A model generated the notes under the pieces. The model had not been told where the DNA came from. It saw only the letters and a list, made by a program, of their open reading frames with translations, and searched no databases. The translations under genes and the position numbers were made by a program. DNA of 64,000 bases from contig DATJOJ010000007.1 of NCBI GenBank assembly GCA_035507035.1, positions 1-64,000 on the forward strand, given 5' to 3'. Below, piece by piece: positions 7,810 to 15,460 of the stretch. Position 1 is the first letter of the stretch, and every line of letters starts with the position of its first letter. This DNA is from DATJOJ01 sp035507035 (GTDB taxonomy: Bacteria > Acidobacteriota > Terriglobia > Terriglobales > Acidobacteriaceae).

Positions 7810-9579
7810 ATGGCAACGACTCCAAAAATTATCGTGATTGGTGGTGGGCTGGCGGGTCTTTCTGCGGTGATCAAAATCGCAGAGATGGGCGGACAGGTCG
7901 ACTTGTTTTCGATTGTCCCGGTTAAACGTTCGCATTCGGTTTGTGCGCAAGGCGGGATTAACGCCGCGAAAAACTTAAAGGGCGAAGGCGACTCTTGCTG
8001 GAAGCACTTTGACGACACGATTTATGGTGGCGATTTTCTGGCCAACCAGCCTCCGGTGAAAGCCATGTGCGAGGCCGCGCCGGGAATCATCGATCTGCTG
8101 GACCGCATGGGCGTGCCGTTTAATCGAACCCCGGAAGGACTGCTGGATTTTCGCCGCTTTGGCGGCACTTTGTATAACCGCACCGCATTTGCCGGCGCGA
8201 CCACCGGCCAGCAGCTTCTTTATGCGCTCGATGAGCAGGTGCGGCGTTACGAATCCGAAGGCAAAGTGAAGAAATACGAGCACTGGGAGTTTTTATCCGC
8301 GGTGCTCGATGGAAATCGCGTGTGCCGCGGCATCTGCGCCATGGATTTGCGTTCGATGGAAGTGCGGACGTTTCCTGCCGACGCGATCATTATCTGCACC
8401 GGCGGGATCGGCGCAATTTTTGGCAAGTCGACGAACTCGGTCGTGTGCACCGGGTCGGCGCAGTCAGCGCTATATCAGCAGGGGTGCTATTACGCGAACG
8501 GCGAATTTATTCAGGTGCATCCGACGTCGATCCCTGGCGAAGACAAGCTACGGCTCATGTCGGAGTCGGCGCGCGGTGAGGGCGGACGCGTATGGGTGCC
8601 GAAGAAAGCTGGCGATCATCGCGATCCGAAATCGATTCCGCAGGGCGAGCGCTGGTACTTCCTCGAAGAGTGGTATCCAAAGTACGGGAATCTTGTGCCG
8701 CGAGATGTAGCGACGCGCGCGATCTTCAAGGTGGTTTACGAGTACAACCTTGGGATCGACGGGAAGCCGATGGTCTATCTCGATCTGACCCATGTCGATC
8801 GCAAGATTCTGGACCGCAAGCTGGAAGGAATTCTCGAGATTTACGAAAAGTTTGTTGGCGACGATCCGCGCGACACGCCGATGAAAATTTTCCCCGGCAT
8901 GCATTACACCATGGGCGGACTGTGGGTCGATTTCAATCAGGCGACGAATATTCCGGGAGTTTATTCGGCGGGGGAAAGCGAATATCAGTATCACGGGGCA
9001 AACCGGCTGGGAGCAAATTCGCTGGTGTCGTGCATCTATGGTGGGTTCGTGGCTGGGCCTGCGGCGGTACAGTATGCGCGCAACGCCGCCGCTGCGCCGA
9101 GCAATGGGCATTTTGATGCGGAGCGTAAGCATCAAGAAGAAAACAATGCCACCCTGATGAAGTCGGATGGGAAAGAAAATCCGTTCAAGCTATGGCGCGA
9201 GTTGGGCGAGCTGATGACCAAGAATTGCACAGTCATCCGTTATAACAAGGCGTTACAAGAGACGGATGTGAAGCTGGTTGAGTTGCTGGAGCGCTTCCGC
9301 CACATTAATTTGAGTGACCGCTCGCAGTGGGCGAATACGACGATTGCGTTCGCACGGCAGCTCTATAACATGCTGCAGCTTTCGCGCGTGATCGCGCAGG
9401 GCGCGGCGATGCGGGATGAATCGCGCGGCGCGCACTACAAACCGGACTTTCCCGAGCGCGACGACAAGAATTGGTTAAAGACGACAAAAGCCTATTTCGC
9501 GCCCGATGCGGACGAGCCGAAGTTTGAATTCGAGCCGGTGGACATTTCGTTGATTCCGCCGCGAGCGAGGAAGTATTAG
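7810..9579 (+). CDS. sdhA: Succinate dehydrogenase flavoprotein subunit
   Basis: This is the catalytic subunit that oxidises succinate to fumarate and passes electrons through covalently bound FAD. The 589-residue protein has the dinucleotide motif IGGGLAGLSA at residues 10-19, the FAD-linking His in RSHSVCAQGGINAA near residue 43, and active-site blocks HYTMGG and ANRLGANSLVSC. Length and motifs fit the type B group. It follows sdhC by 18 bases. After its TAG the cluster is interrupted by a strong hairpin and a decayed copy of this gene's own 3' end before sdhB. Confidence 0.96.
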   Translation: MATTPKIIVIGGGLAGLSAVIKIAEMGGQVDLFSIVPVKRSHSVCAQGGINAAKNLKGEGDSCWKHFDDTIYGGDFLANQPPVKAMCEAAPGIIDLLDRMGVPFNRTPEGLLDFRRFGGTLYNRTAFAGATTGQQLLYALDEQVRRYESEGKVKKYEHWEFLSAVLDGNRVCRGICAMDLRSMEVRTFPADAIIICTGGIGAIFGKSTNSVVCTGSAQSALYQQGCYYANGEFIQVHPTSIPGEDKLRLMSESARGEGGRVWVPKKAGDHRDPKSIPQGERWYFLEEWYPKYGNLVPRDVATRAIFKVVYEYNLGIDGKPMVYLDLTHVDRKILDRKLEGILEIYEKFVGDDPRDTPMKIFPGMHYTMGGLWVDFNQATNIPGVYSAGESEYQYHGANRLGANSLVSCIYGGFVAGPAAVQYARNAAAAPSNGHFDAERKHQEENNATLMKSDGKENPFKLWRELGELMTKNCTVIRYNKALQETDVKLVELLERFRHINLSDRSQWANTTIAFARQLYNMLQLSRVIAQGAAMRDESRGAHYKPDFPERDDKNWLKTTKAYFAPDADEPKFEFEPVDISLIPPRARKY

Positions 9580-9586
9580 ATCAATT

Positions 9587-9619
9587 GGGAAGGGCACGAG
9601 TGGAACTCGTGCCCTTCCC
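9587..9619 (+). terminator. Perfect 14-bp hairpin between sdhA and sdhB
   Basis: Arms gggaagggcacgag (9587-9600) and ctcgtgcccttccc (9606-9619) pair perfectly around a 5-base loop, tggaa. A short T run follows five bases later (agtggttttt). It could be an intrinsic terminator that lowers sdhB expression, or a stabiliser of the upstream sdhCA mRNA. Confidence 0.6.
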
Positions 9620-9670
9620 AGTGGTTTTTGTTGTAATGGTGTCCGTTTCGGGAATTGTGCGGTATAGGAT

Positions 9671-9719
9671 CGAACCGGTGGATATTCGTTGATTCCTCGG
9701 CGGGCAACAAGATATTAGG
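9671..9719 (+). pseudogene. Decayed duplicate of the sdhA 3' end
   Basis: Bases 9671-9719 align with the last 50 bases of sdhA (9531-9580) at about 38 of 50 positions with one single-base gap. Shared blocks include ccggtgga, cgttgattcc and tattag, the last containing the sdhA stop codon. The offset is about 140 bases. This indicates an old tandem duplication at the end of sdhA, now non-coding, with the perfect hairpin between the two copies. Confidence 0.65.
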
Positions 9720-9726
9720 AGCTTCC

Positions 9727-9927
9727 GTGTCGGCCAGCACGCCAAGACGAGACTGGTTGGAAATCGGGGCCAGCATCCTATACTTTGCTCTGGCGATTTT
9801 CAATGCCATTCGTTCTTGGCATAGGCATGAATCATTGGATGCGGTAAGCGCCGGTTTGTGGTTCGCGGGAGCAGTGGTGTTTGCATTTCGGTCGAAGCAC
9901 GAGCAGAACCGCGGATTAGGGAGTTAA
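9727..9927 (+). CDS. Small two-helix membrane protein within the sdh cluster
   Basis: Translation from GTG 9727 behind ttaggagcttcc gives 66 residues with two hydrophobic helices (IGASILYFALAIFNAI and AVSAGLWFAGAVVFAF) and a basic C-terminus. An upstream in-frame TTG at 9655 would translate the decayed sdhA remnant, so GTG is preferred. It lies between sdhA and sdhB in the same direction, 28 bases before sdhB. A role in succinate dehydrogenase is possible but unsupported. I do not recognise the family. Confidence 0.5.
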   Translation: MSASTPRRDWLEIGASILYFALAIFNAIRSWHRHESLDAVSAGLWFAGAVVFAFRSKHEQNRGLGS

Positions 9928-9955
9928 ACTTCAGGATTCTAAGAGCTGGAAGCTA

Positions 9956-10708
9956 ATGGCCAATCAGAAATCCGTCATCATAAAAATCAAACGCCAGGAT
10001 AATCCCAAGCAAGCATCGCGCTGGGAAGAGTTCGAGCTAGCGTATAAGCCGAACATGAACGTGATTTCCTGCCTGATGGAGGTTGCGGCCAATCCGGTAA
10101 CGCGCGACGGCAAAGCCACGACGCCGATTACCTACGACTCGAATTGCCTCGAAGAAGTTTGCGGGTCGTGCGCCATGCTGATCAATGGCCGCGCCCGCAT
10201 GGCATGCTCAGCGCTTGTCGATAACTTGGATCAGCCGATTCGCCTTGAACCGTTCTCAAAATTTCCGGTAGTGCGCGATCTGGCGACCGATCGCAGCGTA
10301 ATTTTCGAAAACCTGAAGGCGGTGAAGGCCTGGGTTCCGGTGGATGGGACTTACGATCTGGGCGCGGGCCCACGCGTGACTATGGAAGAACAGGAGGCCG
10401 CGTATCCCCTTTCGCGGTGCATTTCATGCTGCTGCTGCATGGAAGTCTGCCCGCAATTCAACGACAGCACCGGCTTCGTGGGCGCCGCGACGATCTCGCA
10501 AGTGCGATTGTTCAACACGCATCCTACGGGGGCCGCGCTGAAACGCGAACGTTTGGCCGCCTTGATGGGCGATGGCGGCATTCAGGAGTGCGGCTACGCG
10601 CAGAATTGCGTGGAAATCTGCCCCAAGGACATTCCCCTTACCAAGTCGATTTCCGAGGTTGGCGGGGCGGTTATGAAGCAAGCCCTGGGTGACCTATTTA
10701 GGAAGTAA
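9956..10708 (+). CDS. sdhB: Succinate dehydrogenase iron-sulfur subunit
   Basis: The 250-residue protein relays electrons from SdhA to the haems and quinone. The N-terminal ferredoxin domain carries the [2Fe-2S] cysteines in SNCLEEVCGSCAMLING and ARMAC. The C-terminal domain carries cysteines for the [4Fe-4S] and [3Fe-4S] clusters in CISCCCCMEVCPQ and CGYAQNCVEICPK. The ATG at 9956 follows a weak purine run (ctggaag). It ends the sdhC-A-B cluster, from which it is separated by about 375 bases of extra sequence. Confidence 0.95.
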   Translation: MANQKSVIIKIKRQDNPKQASRWEEFELAYKPNMNVISCLMEVAANPVTRDGKATTPITYDSNCLEEVCGSCAMLINGRARMACSALVDNLDQPIRLEPFSKFPVVRDLATDRSVIFENLKAVKAWVPVDGTYDLGAGPRVTMEEQEAAYPLSRCISCCCCMEVCPQFNDSTGFVGAATISQVRLFNTHPTGAALKRERLAALMGDGGIQECGYAQNCVEICPKDIPLTKSISEVGGAVMKQALGDLFRK

Positions 10709-10974
10709 TTTGCCCATTTTGGGCGCTCTTGCCTCGGATCGAAGAAACCTGTATTCTCTTGGCTCTTTTGCACCTGCTACTTAGCAAGACCACGTTCGGC
10801 TCGGAAAACGGCATCTAACCTGCACCATGAAAGACAAGGAACCAAGACAAGTGATGGACAGTAATCAAAGGTAACCGCGAGTAGGGCTACTCTTTGGTAA
10901 CCTGGCAGCGGAATTTCGCGGCCGTTTTTGCCGATGCTGAAGTAGAATGGCCGCCTACGTTGGAAACAAACGCT

Positions 10975-11748
10975 ATGGAGTTCGGCTTTAACGCCCAACT
11001 GAAACGAGTGGTTCCAGGATGTTTCCTGCTCCTGGCCGTGTGCCTGCCGGCGTTTGCTCTACACGAGTACGTTCCCGCGGGTCGCACCAGCCATCGCACC
11101 ATACGGCACAAAACTCACGTGCGCCGTATGCGCTGGGACCCTGTTTTTCGCCCTTCGCACGAATCTTTGCTGCGGCAAAATGAAGAAATCGATCGCATGG
11201 AACTGCCGCGAATCTATGATGACGCGGAATTGGAACGGTTGATTTCAACTGGGGACCTGGTTCCGATTAACGAGAGCGAAACCTTGCGCATTGATCCGCG
11301 GCTCGATCCTAGCCGGCGCTACTGCCGTCCGTGGACGCGCGAATTTCTGGATGATGTGAGCCAGGCCTACTACGATCAGTTTCATAGTCAGATTCAAGTG
11401 AACTCGGCGGTTCGCACGGTGCTGATGCAGCGAAAACTGATTCGCCATAATCGCAACGCGGCGCCCGCTTATGGAGATACAGCCTCGTCCCATCTCGCCG
11501 GCATTACCGTGGACATTCAACGGCGCGGCATGACTCGGCAGCAGGTGAAATGGATGGAGTCATACCTTATGCCGCTGCGGGAGCAAGGTTTAATTGAGCC
11601 TGAGGAAGAACGGTATCAATGGGTGTTCCACATCGCGGTCTCGGGCCGCTACGGAGATGGGCGCGAGGTAAAGCCCGTTACAGCCGAGGCCCGCGCGCAA
11701 TCCGAACCGCAGTCTGAAGCCGCCGGCGCCAACGCTGGCGAACAATAA
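10975..11748 (+). CDS. Secreted DUF5715 family protein
   Basis: From ATG 10975 the 257-residue protein begins with a signal sequence (MEFGFNAQLKRVVPGCFLLL to about residue 28). An upstream in-frame ATG at 10894 would bury this signal, so it is rejected. A central region predicted to be peptidase-like has YCRPWTREFLDDVSQAYYDQF, then QVNSAVRTVLMQRKL, then ASSHLAGITVDIQRRGMT. The Ser-His-x-Gly and Val-Asp-Ile pattern recalls D,D-/L,D-carboxypeptidases of the VanY/DUF5715 type. That makes a role in cell-wall remodelling plausible, but it is inferred. The C-terminus is Ala/Glu-rich. Confidence 0.7.
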   Translation: MEFGFNAQLKRVVPGCFLLLAVCLPAFALHEYVPAGRTSHRTIRHKTHVRRMRWDPVFRPSHESLLRQNEEIDRMELPRIYDDAELERLISTGDLVPINESETLRIDPRLDPSRRYCRPWTREFLDDVSQAYYDQFHSQIQVNSAVRTVLMQRKLIRHNRNAAPAYGDTASSHLAGITVDIQRRGMTRQQVKWMESYLMPLREQGLIEPEEERYQWVFHIAVSGRYGDGREVKPVTAEARAQSEPQSEAAGANAGEQ

Positions 11749-11811
11749 GTCCCCTCAAAGTCAATTTTCGATTTTCCGCCTCGACGTATAAAATCGTTGT
11801 TCCTCACAACC

Positions 11812-13089
11812 ATGACTTCCCTATATCGCAAGTTCAGCTGCAGTCTTCTGCTGTTTACGCTATTTCAACTTTCAGTGTTCGCGCAGAGCAACTCCGGGTC
11901 ATCATCGAATGTCAGCGCGAAAGCGCGGGCGATTCAAGATTCGGCGATCATTATTGACACGCACGCAGACACGCCGCAGCGCTTTGTGGACGAGAACTTC
12001 GACTTGGGCAATACCGACCCCAGCGATTTCGGGCACATCAGCCTCGCAAAGATAAAGGCCGGCAATCTGGGGGCGGAGTTTTTTTCGATTTGGGTGGATC
12101 CCGAGACTAGCAAAGGGCGCTTTGTGGAGCGCACGCTCGATTTGATTGATTCCGTCTATGAGCAGGCGGAGCGGCATCCTGACCAGATGAAGATGGCATT
12201 CTCAGTAGCAGACATCGAGCGCGCTCACAAAGAAAAGAAGTTCGCAGCACTGATGGGAATCGAGGGCGGCCACTCCATCGAGTCCGACATCCGGTTGCTG
12301 CGCGATTATTATCGGCTGGGCGTGCGCTACATGACGCTGACTTGGTCGAACACGAACGAATGGGCGGATTCTTCGGGCGACATCGATGATCCCAAGGTGC
12401 AGCATCACAATGGCCTGACGGATTTCGGCAAGCAAGTCGTGCTGGAGATGAATCGGCTGGGAATGATGGTGGACATTTCGCACGTGGCGGACAAGACTTT
12501 TTGGGACGCGATTGCGGTCAGCAAAGCACCGGTGATCGCCTCGCATTCGTGCGCGCGCGCGTTGGTCAATGCGCCGCGCAATATGACGGATGACATGCTG
12601 CGTGCCGTGGCGAAAAATGGCGGAGTGGTGGATGTGAATTTCTTTTCCGGCTTCAACGATCAGAAGTATCTGGACGCGCTGCGAGCACAAAGCAAAGAGC
12701 AGCAAGCGGCGATTGATGCGCATGTGGCGAAGATGAAAGCCGAGGGAAAGACCGTCACTTACATGGATGTGGATCACGTCGAGAGAGAATGGATTGGCAA
12801 AATACCGCGGCCGCCACTGAGTTCGCTGATCGACAGCATCGACCACATCGCAAAAGTGGCGGGAGTGGACCATGTCGGCCTGGGTTCGGATTTTGATGGC
12901 GTCAGCGGCGCTACGCCGGCGGGCCTGGATTCGGCCGCCGATCTGCCCAAAATCACGCAGGCCCTGCTGGATCGCGGCTACAGCGCCCAGGACATTCACA
13001 AAATTCTCGGCGGGAATGTGTTACGAGTTTTCAAGGAAGTGGAACGAGTGAGCCGGGAGATGCAAGCCGCACAAAGTACGGCTCATTAG
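11812..13089 (+). CDS. Secreted membrane-type dipeptidase (peptidase M19)
   Basis: M19 enzymes are zinc hydrolases cleaving dipeptides, including some with D-residues. The 425-residue protein has a signal peptide ending near SVFAQS. Metal and active-site motifs are in order: IDTHADTPQ (HxD), GIEGGHSIE (bridging Glu), MVDISHVADKTFWD (His), IASHSCARAL (His) and HVGLGSDFDGV (Asp). The start ATG 11812 is preferred over the in-frame TTG at 11797 because it places the signal peptide correctly. It may act in the periplasm on peptide nutrients or peptidoglycan fragments, near the DUF5715 gene. Confidence 0.9.
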   Translation: MTSLYRKFSCSLLLFTLFQLSVFAQSNSGSSSNVSAKARAIQDSAIIIDTHADTPQRFVDENFDLGNTDPSDFGHISLAKIKAGNLGAEFFSIWVDPETSKGRFVERTLDLIDSVYEQAERHPDQMKMAFSVADIERAHKEKKFAALMGIEGGHSIESDIRLLRDYYRLGVRYMTLTWSNTNEWADSSGDIDDPKVQHHNGLTDFGKQVVLEMNRLGMMVDISHVADKTFWDAIAVSKAPVIASHSCARALVNAPRNMTDDMLRAVAKNGGVVDVNFFSGFNDQKYLDALRAQSKEQQAAIDAHVAKMKAEGKTVTYMDVDHVEREWIGKIPRPPLSSLIDSIDHIAKVAGVDHVGLGSDFDGVSGATPAGLDSAADLPKITQALLDRGYSAQDIHKILGGNVLRVFKEVERVSREMQAAQSTAH

Positions 13090-13144
13090 TCAAATAAATT
13101 GCCAGTGTCGTACAATTCAATGTTTACCATCTCATCCGAGTAAA

Positions 13145-13208
13145 GCAGGTTCCTCGACTTTGCAGGACCGTTCGCCAGCGAACGATCCTGATTCGCTCGG
13201 AATGACAA
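13145..13208 (+). repeat. Dispersed 64-bp repeat upstream of the cyclophilin pair
   Basis: The element runs from gcaggttcctcgac to ctcggaatgacaa and contains a small palindrome (gttcgccagcgaac). It aligns without gaps to 30195-30258, with 49 of 64 bases identical. It ends 16 bases before the ATG at 13225, just upstream of the ribosome site gaggag, so it forms most of that gene's leader. Confidence 0.75.
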
Positions 13209-13224
13209 TAATGAGGAGAAATTG

Positions 13225-13836
13225 ATGCGTAAAGGTCTTTTCGTCGCTATTGCAACTTTGTTCGTTTCTGTGCAGGCTTTGGCCGCAGCAGGAGCTCAGC
13301 CTAAGGCCATTTTCGACACTACTGCCGGCAAGATGACTTGCACACTATTTCCCGACAAGGCACCGATCGGGGTCGCTAATTTCATCGGTCTCGCGACCGG
13401 CACAAAGGACTGGACCAACCCGGTAAATCACAAGAAAGAGCACGGTGTTCCGCTCTACGATGGGACGATTTTTCACCGCGTGATTCCGAATTTCATGATT
13501 CAAGGCGGCGATCCGGCTGGCACTGGCATGGGCGATCCCGGTTATCAATTCAAGAACGAAACTTCCAACGATCTGAAATTTGACCGTCCGGGACGCCTGG
13601 CGTACGCGAACGCGGGTCCGGATACCAACGGCTCGCAATTTTTCATTACAGAAGTTCCCTACCCTAGCCTGAATGGCGGCTACACGATTTTCGGCCAATG
13701 CGATGATGCCAGCGTGGCGATCGTGAAGCAGATTGCCCGCGTCGGGCGCGATTCGAACGATAAGCCGTACAACCCAATCAAGATCAATCACATTACAATC
13801 GAAGGCGCTGGAGCGGCGAAGTCGGCTTCAAAGTAA
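13225..13836 (+). CDS. Exported cyclophilin-type peptidyl-prolyl isomerase
   Basis: The 203-residue protein has a signal peptide (MRKGLFVAIATLFVSVQALA) and a complete cyclophilin domain. Its hallmark motifs are FHRVIPNFMIQGGDPAGTG (catalytic Arg), AYANAGPDTNGSQFFIT and YTIFGQ. It catalyses cis-trans isomerisation of prolyl bonds in exported proteins, presumably in the periplasm. The start ATG 13225 follows gaggag. The next gene is a signal-less paralogue 38 bases downstream, so the pair looks like a tandem duplication serving two compartments. Confidence 0.92.
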   Translation: MRKGLFVAIATLFVSVQALAAAGAQPKAIFDTTAGKMTCTLFPDKAPIGVANFIGLATGTKDWTNPVNHKKEHGVPLYDGTIFHRVIPNFMIQGGDPAGTGMGDPGYQFKNETSNDLKFDRPGRLAYANAGPDTNGSQFFITEVPYPSLNGGYTIFGQCDDASVAIVKQIARVGRDSNDKPYNPIKINHITIEGAGAAKSASK

Positions 13837-13874
13837 GCGTAGCCGAGCGCCCAGCAAAAATTGAAAGGATTCTT

Positions 13875-14402
13875 ATGAGCCGCCAACCCGGCACTTATGC
13901 TGTTTTGAACACTTCCGAAGGCACAATTGTTTGCCGCTTGTTTGAAAAAGAGGCGCCCAAGACGGTGCAGAATTTTATCGACTTAGCTGAGGGCAAACGG
14001 GAGTGGTCCCATCCCGTCAGCGGGAAAAAAAGCAAAGATAAGCTCTACGACGGGACGATTTTTCACCGGGTGATTCCGAACTTCATGATCCAGGGCGGCG
14101 ATCCGGCGGGAACCGGGTTTGGCGGCCCGGGCTACAAGTTCGAAGACGAGACCAAGAATTCGCCGCACAGCTTTGCCAAGGCGGGCAAGCTGGCAATGGC
14201 GAACTCCGGCCCGAACACCAACGGCTCGCAATTTTTCATCACAGTAGCGCCCACGCAATGGCTGACGGGCAAGCACACGATTTTTGGCGAGGTGGTCGAG
14301 GGAGAAAACGTGGTAGAGAAAATTGTGAATGTCCCGCGCAATCGCCAGGACAAGCCGAATACAGATGTGGTGGTAAAGTCGGTGGTGATAGAGAGGGTGT
14401 AG
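13875..14402 (+). CDS. Cytoplasmic cyclophilin-type peptidyl-prolyl isomerase
   Basis: This 175-residue protein has no signal peptide. It contains the same cyclophilin motifs as its neighbour (FHRVIPNFMIQGGDPAGTG, then MANSGPNTNGSQFFIT and HTIFGEVVEG). The core stretch is identical in the two proteins, which supports duplication or gene conversion. It starts at ATG 13875 after gaaagga and probably forms an operon with the exported copy. Convergent to mdh. Confidence 0.92.
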   Translation: MSRQPGTYAVLNTSEGTIVCRLFEKEAPKTVQNFIDLAEGKREWSHPVSGKKSKDKLYDGTIFHRVIPNFMIQGGDPAGTGFGGPGYKFEDETKNSPHSFAKAGKLAMANSGPNTNGSQFFITVAPTQWLTGKHTIFGEVVEGENVVEKIVNVPRNRQDKPNTDVVVKSVVIERV

Positions 14403-14448
14403 CGTCAGAGACCGGCTTCCCAGCCTCGAACGCACCCGTGGGCCCGAC

Positions 14449-15375
14449 TTAGCACCCGATTACGCCTACCAACTCCTTCACCGCTTCGGCGCTCTTGTTC
14501 AGCGCAGCCTGCTCTTCGGCTGTGAGTTTGATTTCGATGATCTGCTCGATGCCTTTCGCGCCGAGCTTTACCGGTACACCGACAAACAGACCTTTGATTC
14601 CATACTCGCCCTCCAGATACGCTGCACAGGGAAGGATCTTGTGCTTGTCTTTCAGGATCGCTTCGACCATTTCGGTCGCTGCAGCCGAGGGCGCGTAATA
14701 GGCGCTGCCAGTTTTCAGATATTTCACAATTTCCGCCCCGCCATCGCGTGTGCGCTGGACCAAGCGGTCAAGGGTGTGAGCATCCATTAATTCCGTGATC
14801 GGAATTCCCGCCACGGTCGAGTAACGGGCCAGCGGGACCATGGTATCGCCGTGCCCGCCAAGAACGAACGCGGTCACGTTCTCCACGCTCACTTTTAGTT
14901 CTTCGGCGATGAATGCCCGGAAGCGGGCGGAGTCGAGCACTCCAGCCATGCCGATCACGCGCTCACGGGGAAATCCACAGAGCTTGAAACCGGCTTGCGC
15001 CATGGCGTCGAGCGGGTTCGAAACGATAATCAGAATGCACTTCGGGGAATGCTGGACAACTTTCTCGACCACATCCTTCATAATCTTATGGTTCGTGTGG
15101 AGCAAGTCGTCGCGGCTCATCCCGGGCTTGCGGGGGATTCCGGCGGTGATGACCACGATGTCGGAGTGGGCCGTGTCCGCGTAGTCATTGGTACCGATAA
15201 CGTGCGCATCCCTCTTCTCGATGGGCATGGCTTCGAGTAGGTCGAGGCCTTTACCCTGGGGAATGCCTTCGACGATGTCGATCAGCACAACGTCGGCAAG
15301 TTCCTTCGAAGCGATCCAGTGAGCGGCCGTCGCGCCCACATTTCCCGAACCTACAATCGTGACTTTCTTGCGCAT
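14449..15375 (-). CDS. mdh: Malate dehydrogenase (LDH-like type)
   Basis: The enzyme converts malate and NAD+ to oxaloacetate. The 308-residue protein has the NAD motif VGSGNVGATAA at residues 7-17, a cofactor-specifying Asp at the end of the second strand (VVLIDI), substrate-binding Arg residues (GIPRKPGMSRDDLL) and the catalytic His in LGGHGDTMVP. This is the lactate-dehydrogenase-like tetrameric MDH group. It lies 85 bases downstream of icd on the same strand and is probably co-transcribed with it. Confidence 0.95.
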   Translation of the reverse strand: MRKKVTIVGSGNVGATAAHWIASKELADVVLIDIVEGIPQGKGLDLLEAMPIEKRDAHVIGTNDYADTAHSDIVVITAGIPRKPGMSRDDLLHTNHKIMKDVVEKVVQHSPKCILIIVSNPLDAMAQAGFKLCGFPRERVIGMAGVLDSARFRAFIAEELKVSVENVTAFVLGGHGDTMVPLARYSTVAGIPITELMDAHTLDRLVQRTRDGGAEIVKYLKTGSAYYAPSAAATEMVEAILKDKHKILPCAAYLEGEYGIKGLFVGVPVKLGAKGIEQIIEIKLTAEEQAALNKSAEAVKELVGVIGC

Positions 15376-15460
15376 GAGTTCCTTTCAGTTAGAAGAAATC
15401 TTTAAACACAGAGGACACCGAGGTCAGTGACAAGAGTTGCTTATTTATGTCCACTGGCAA

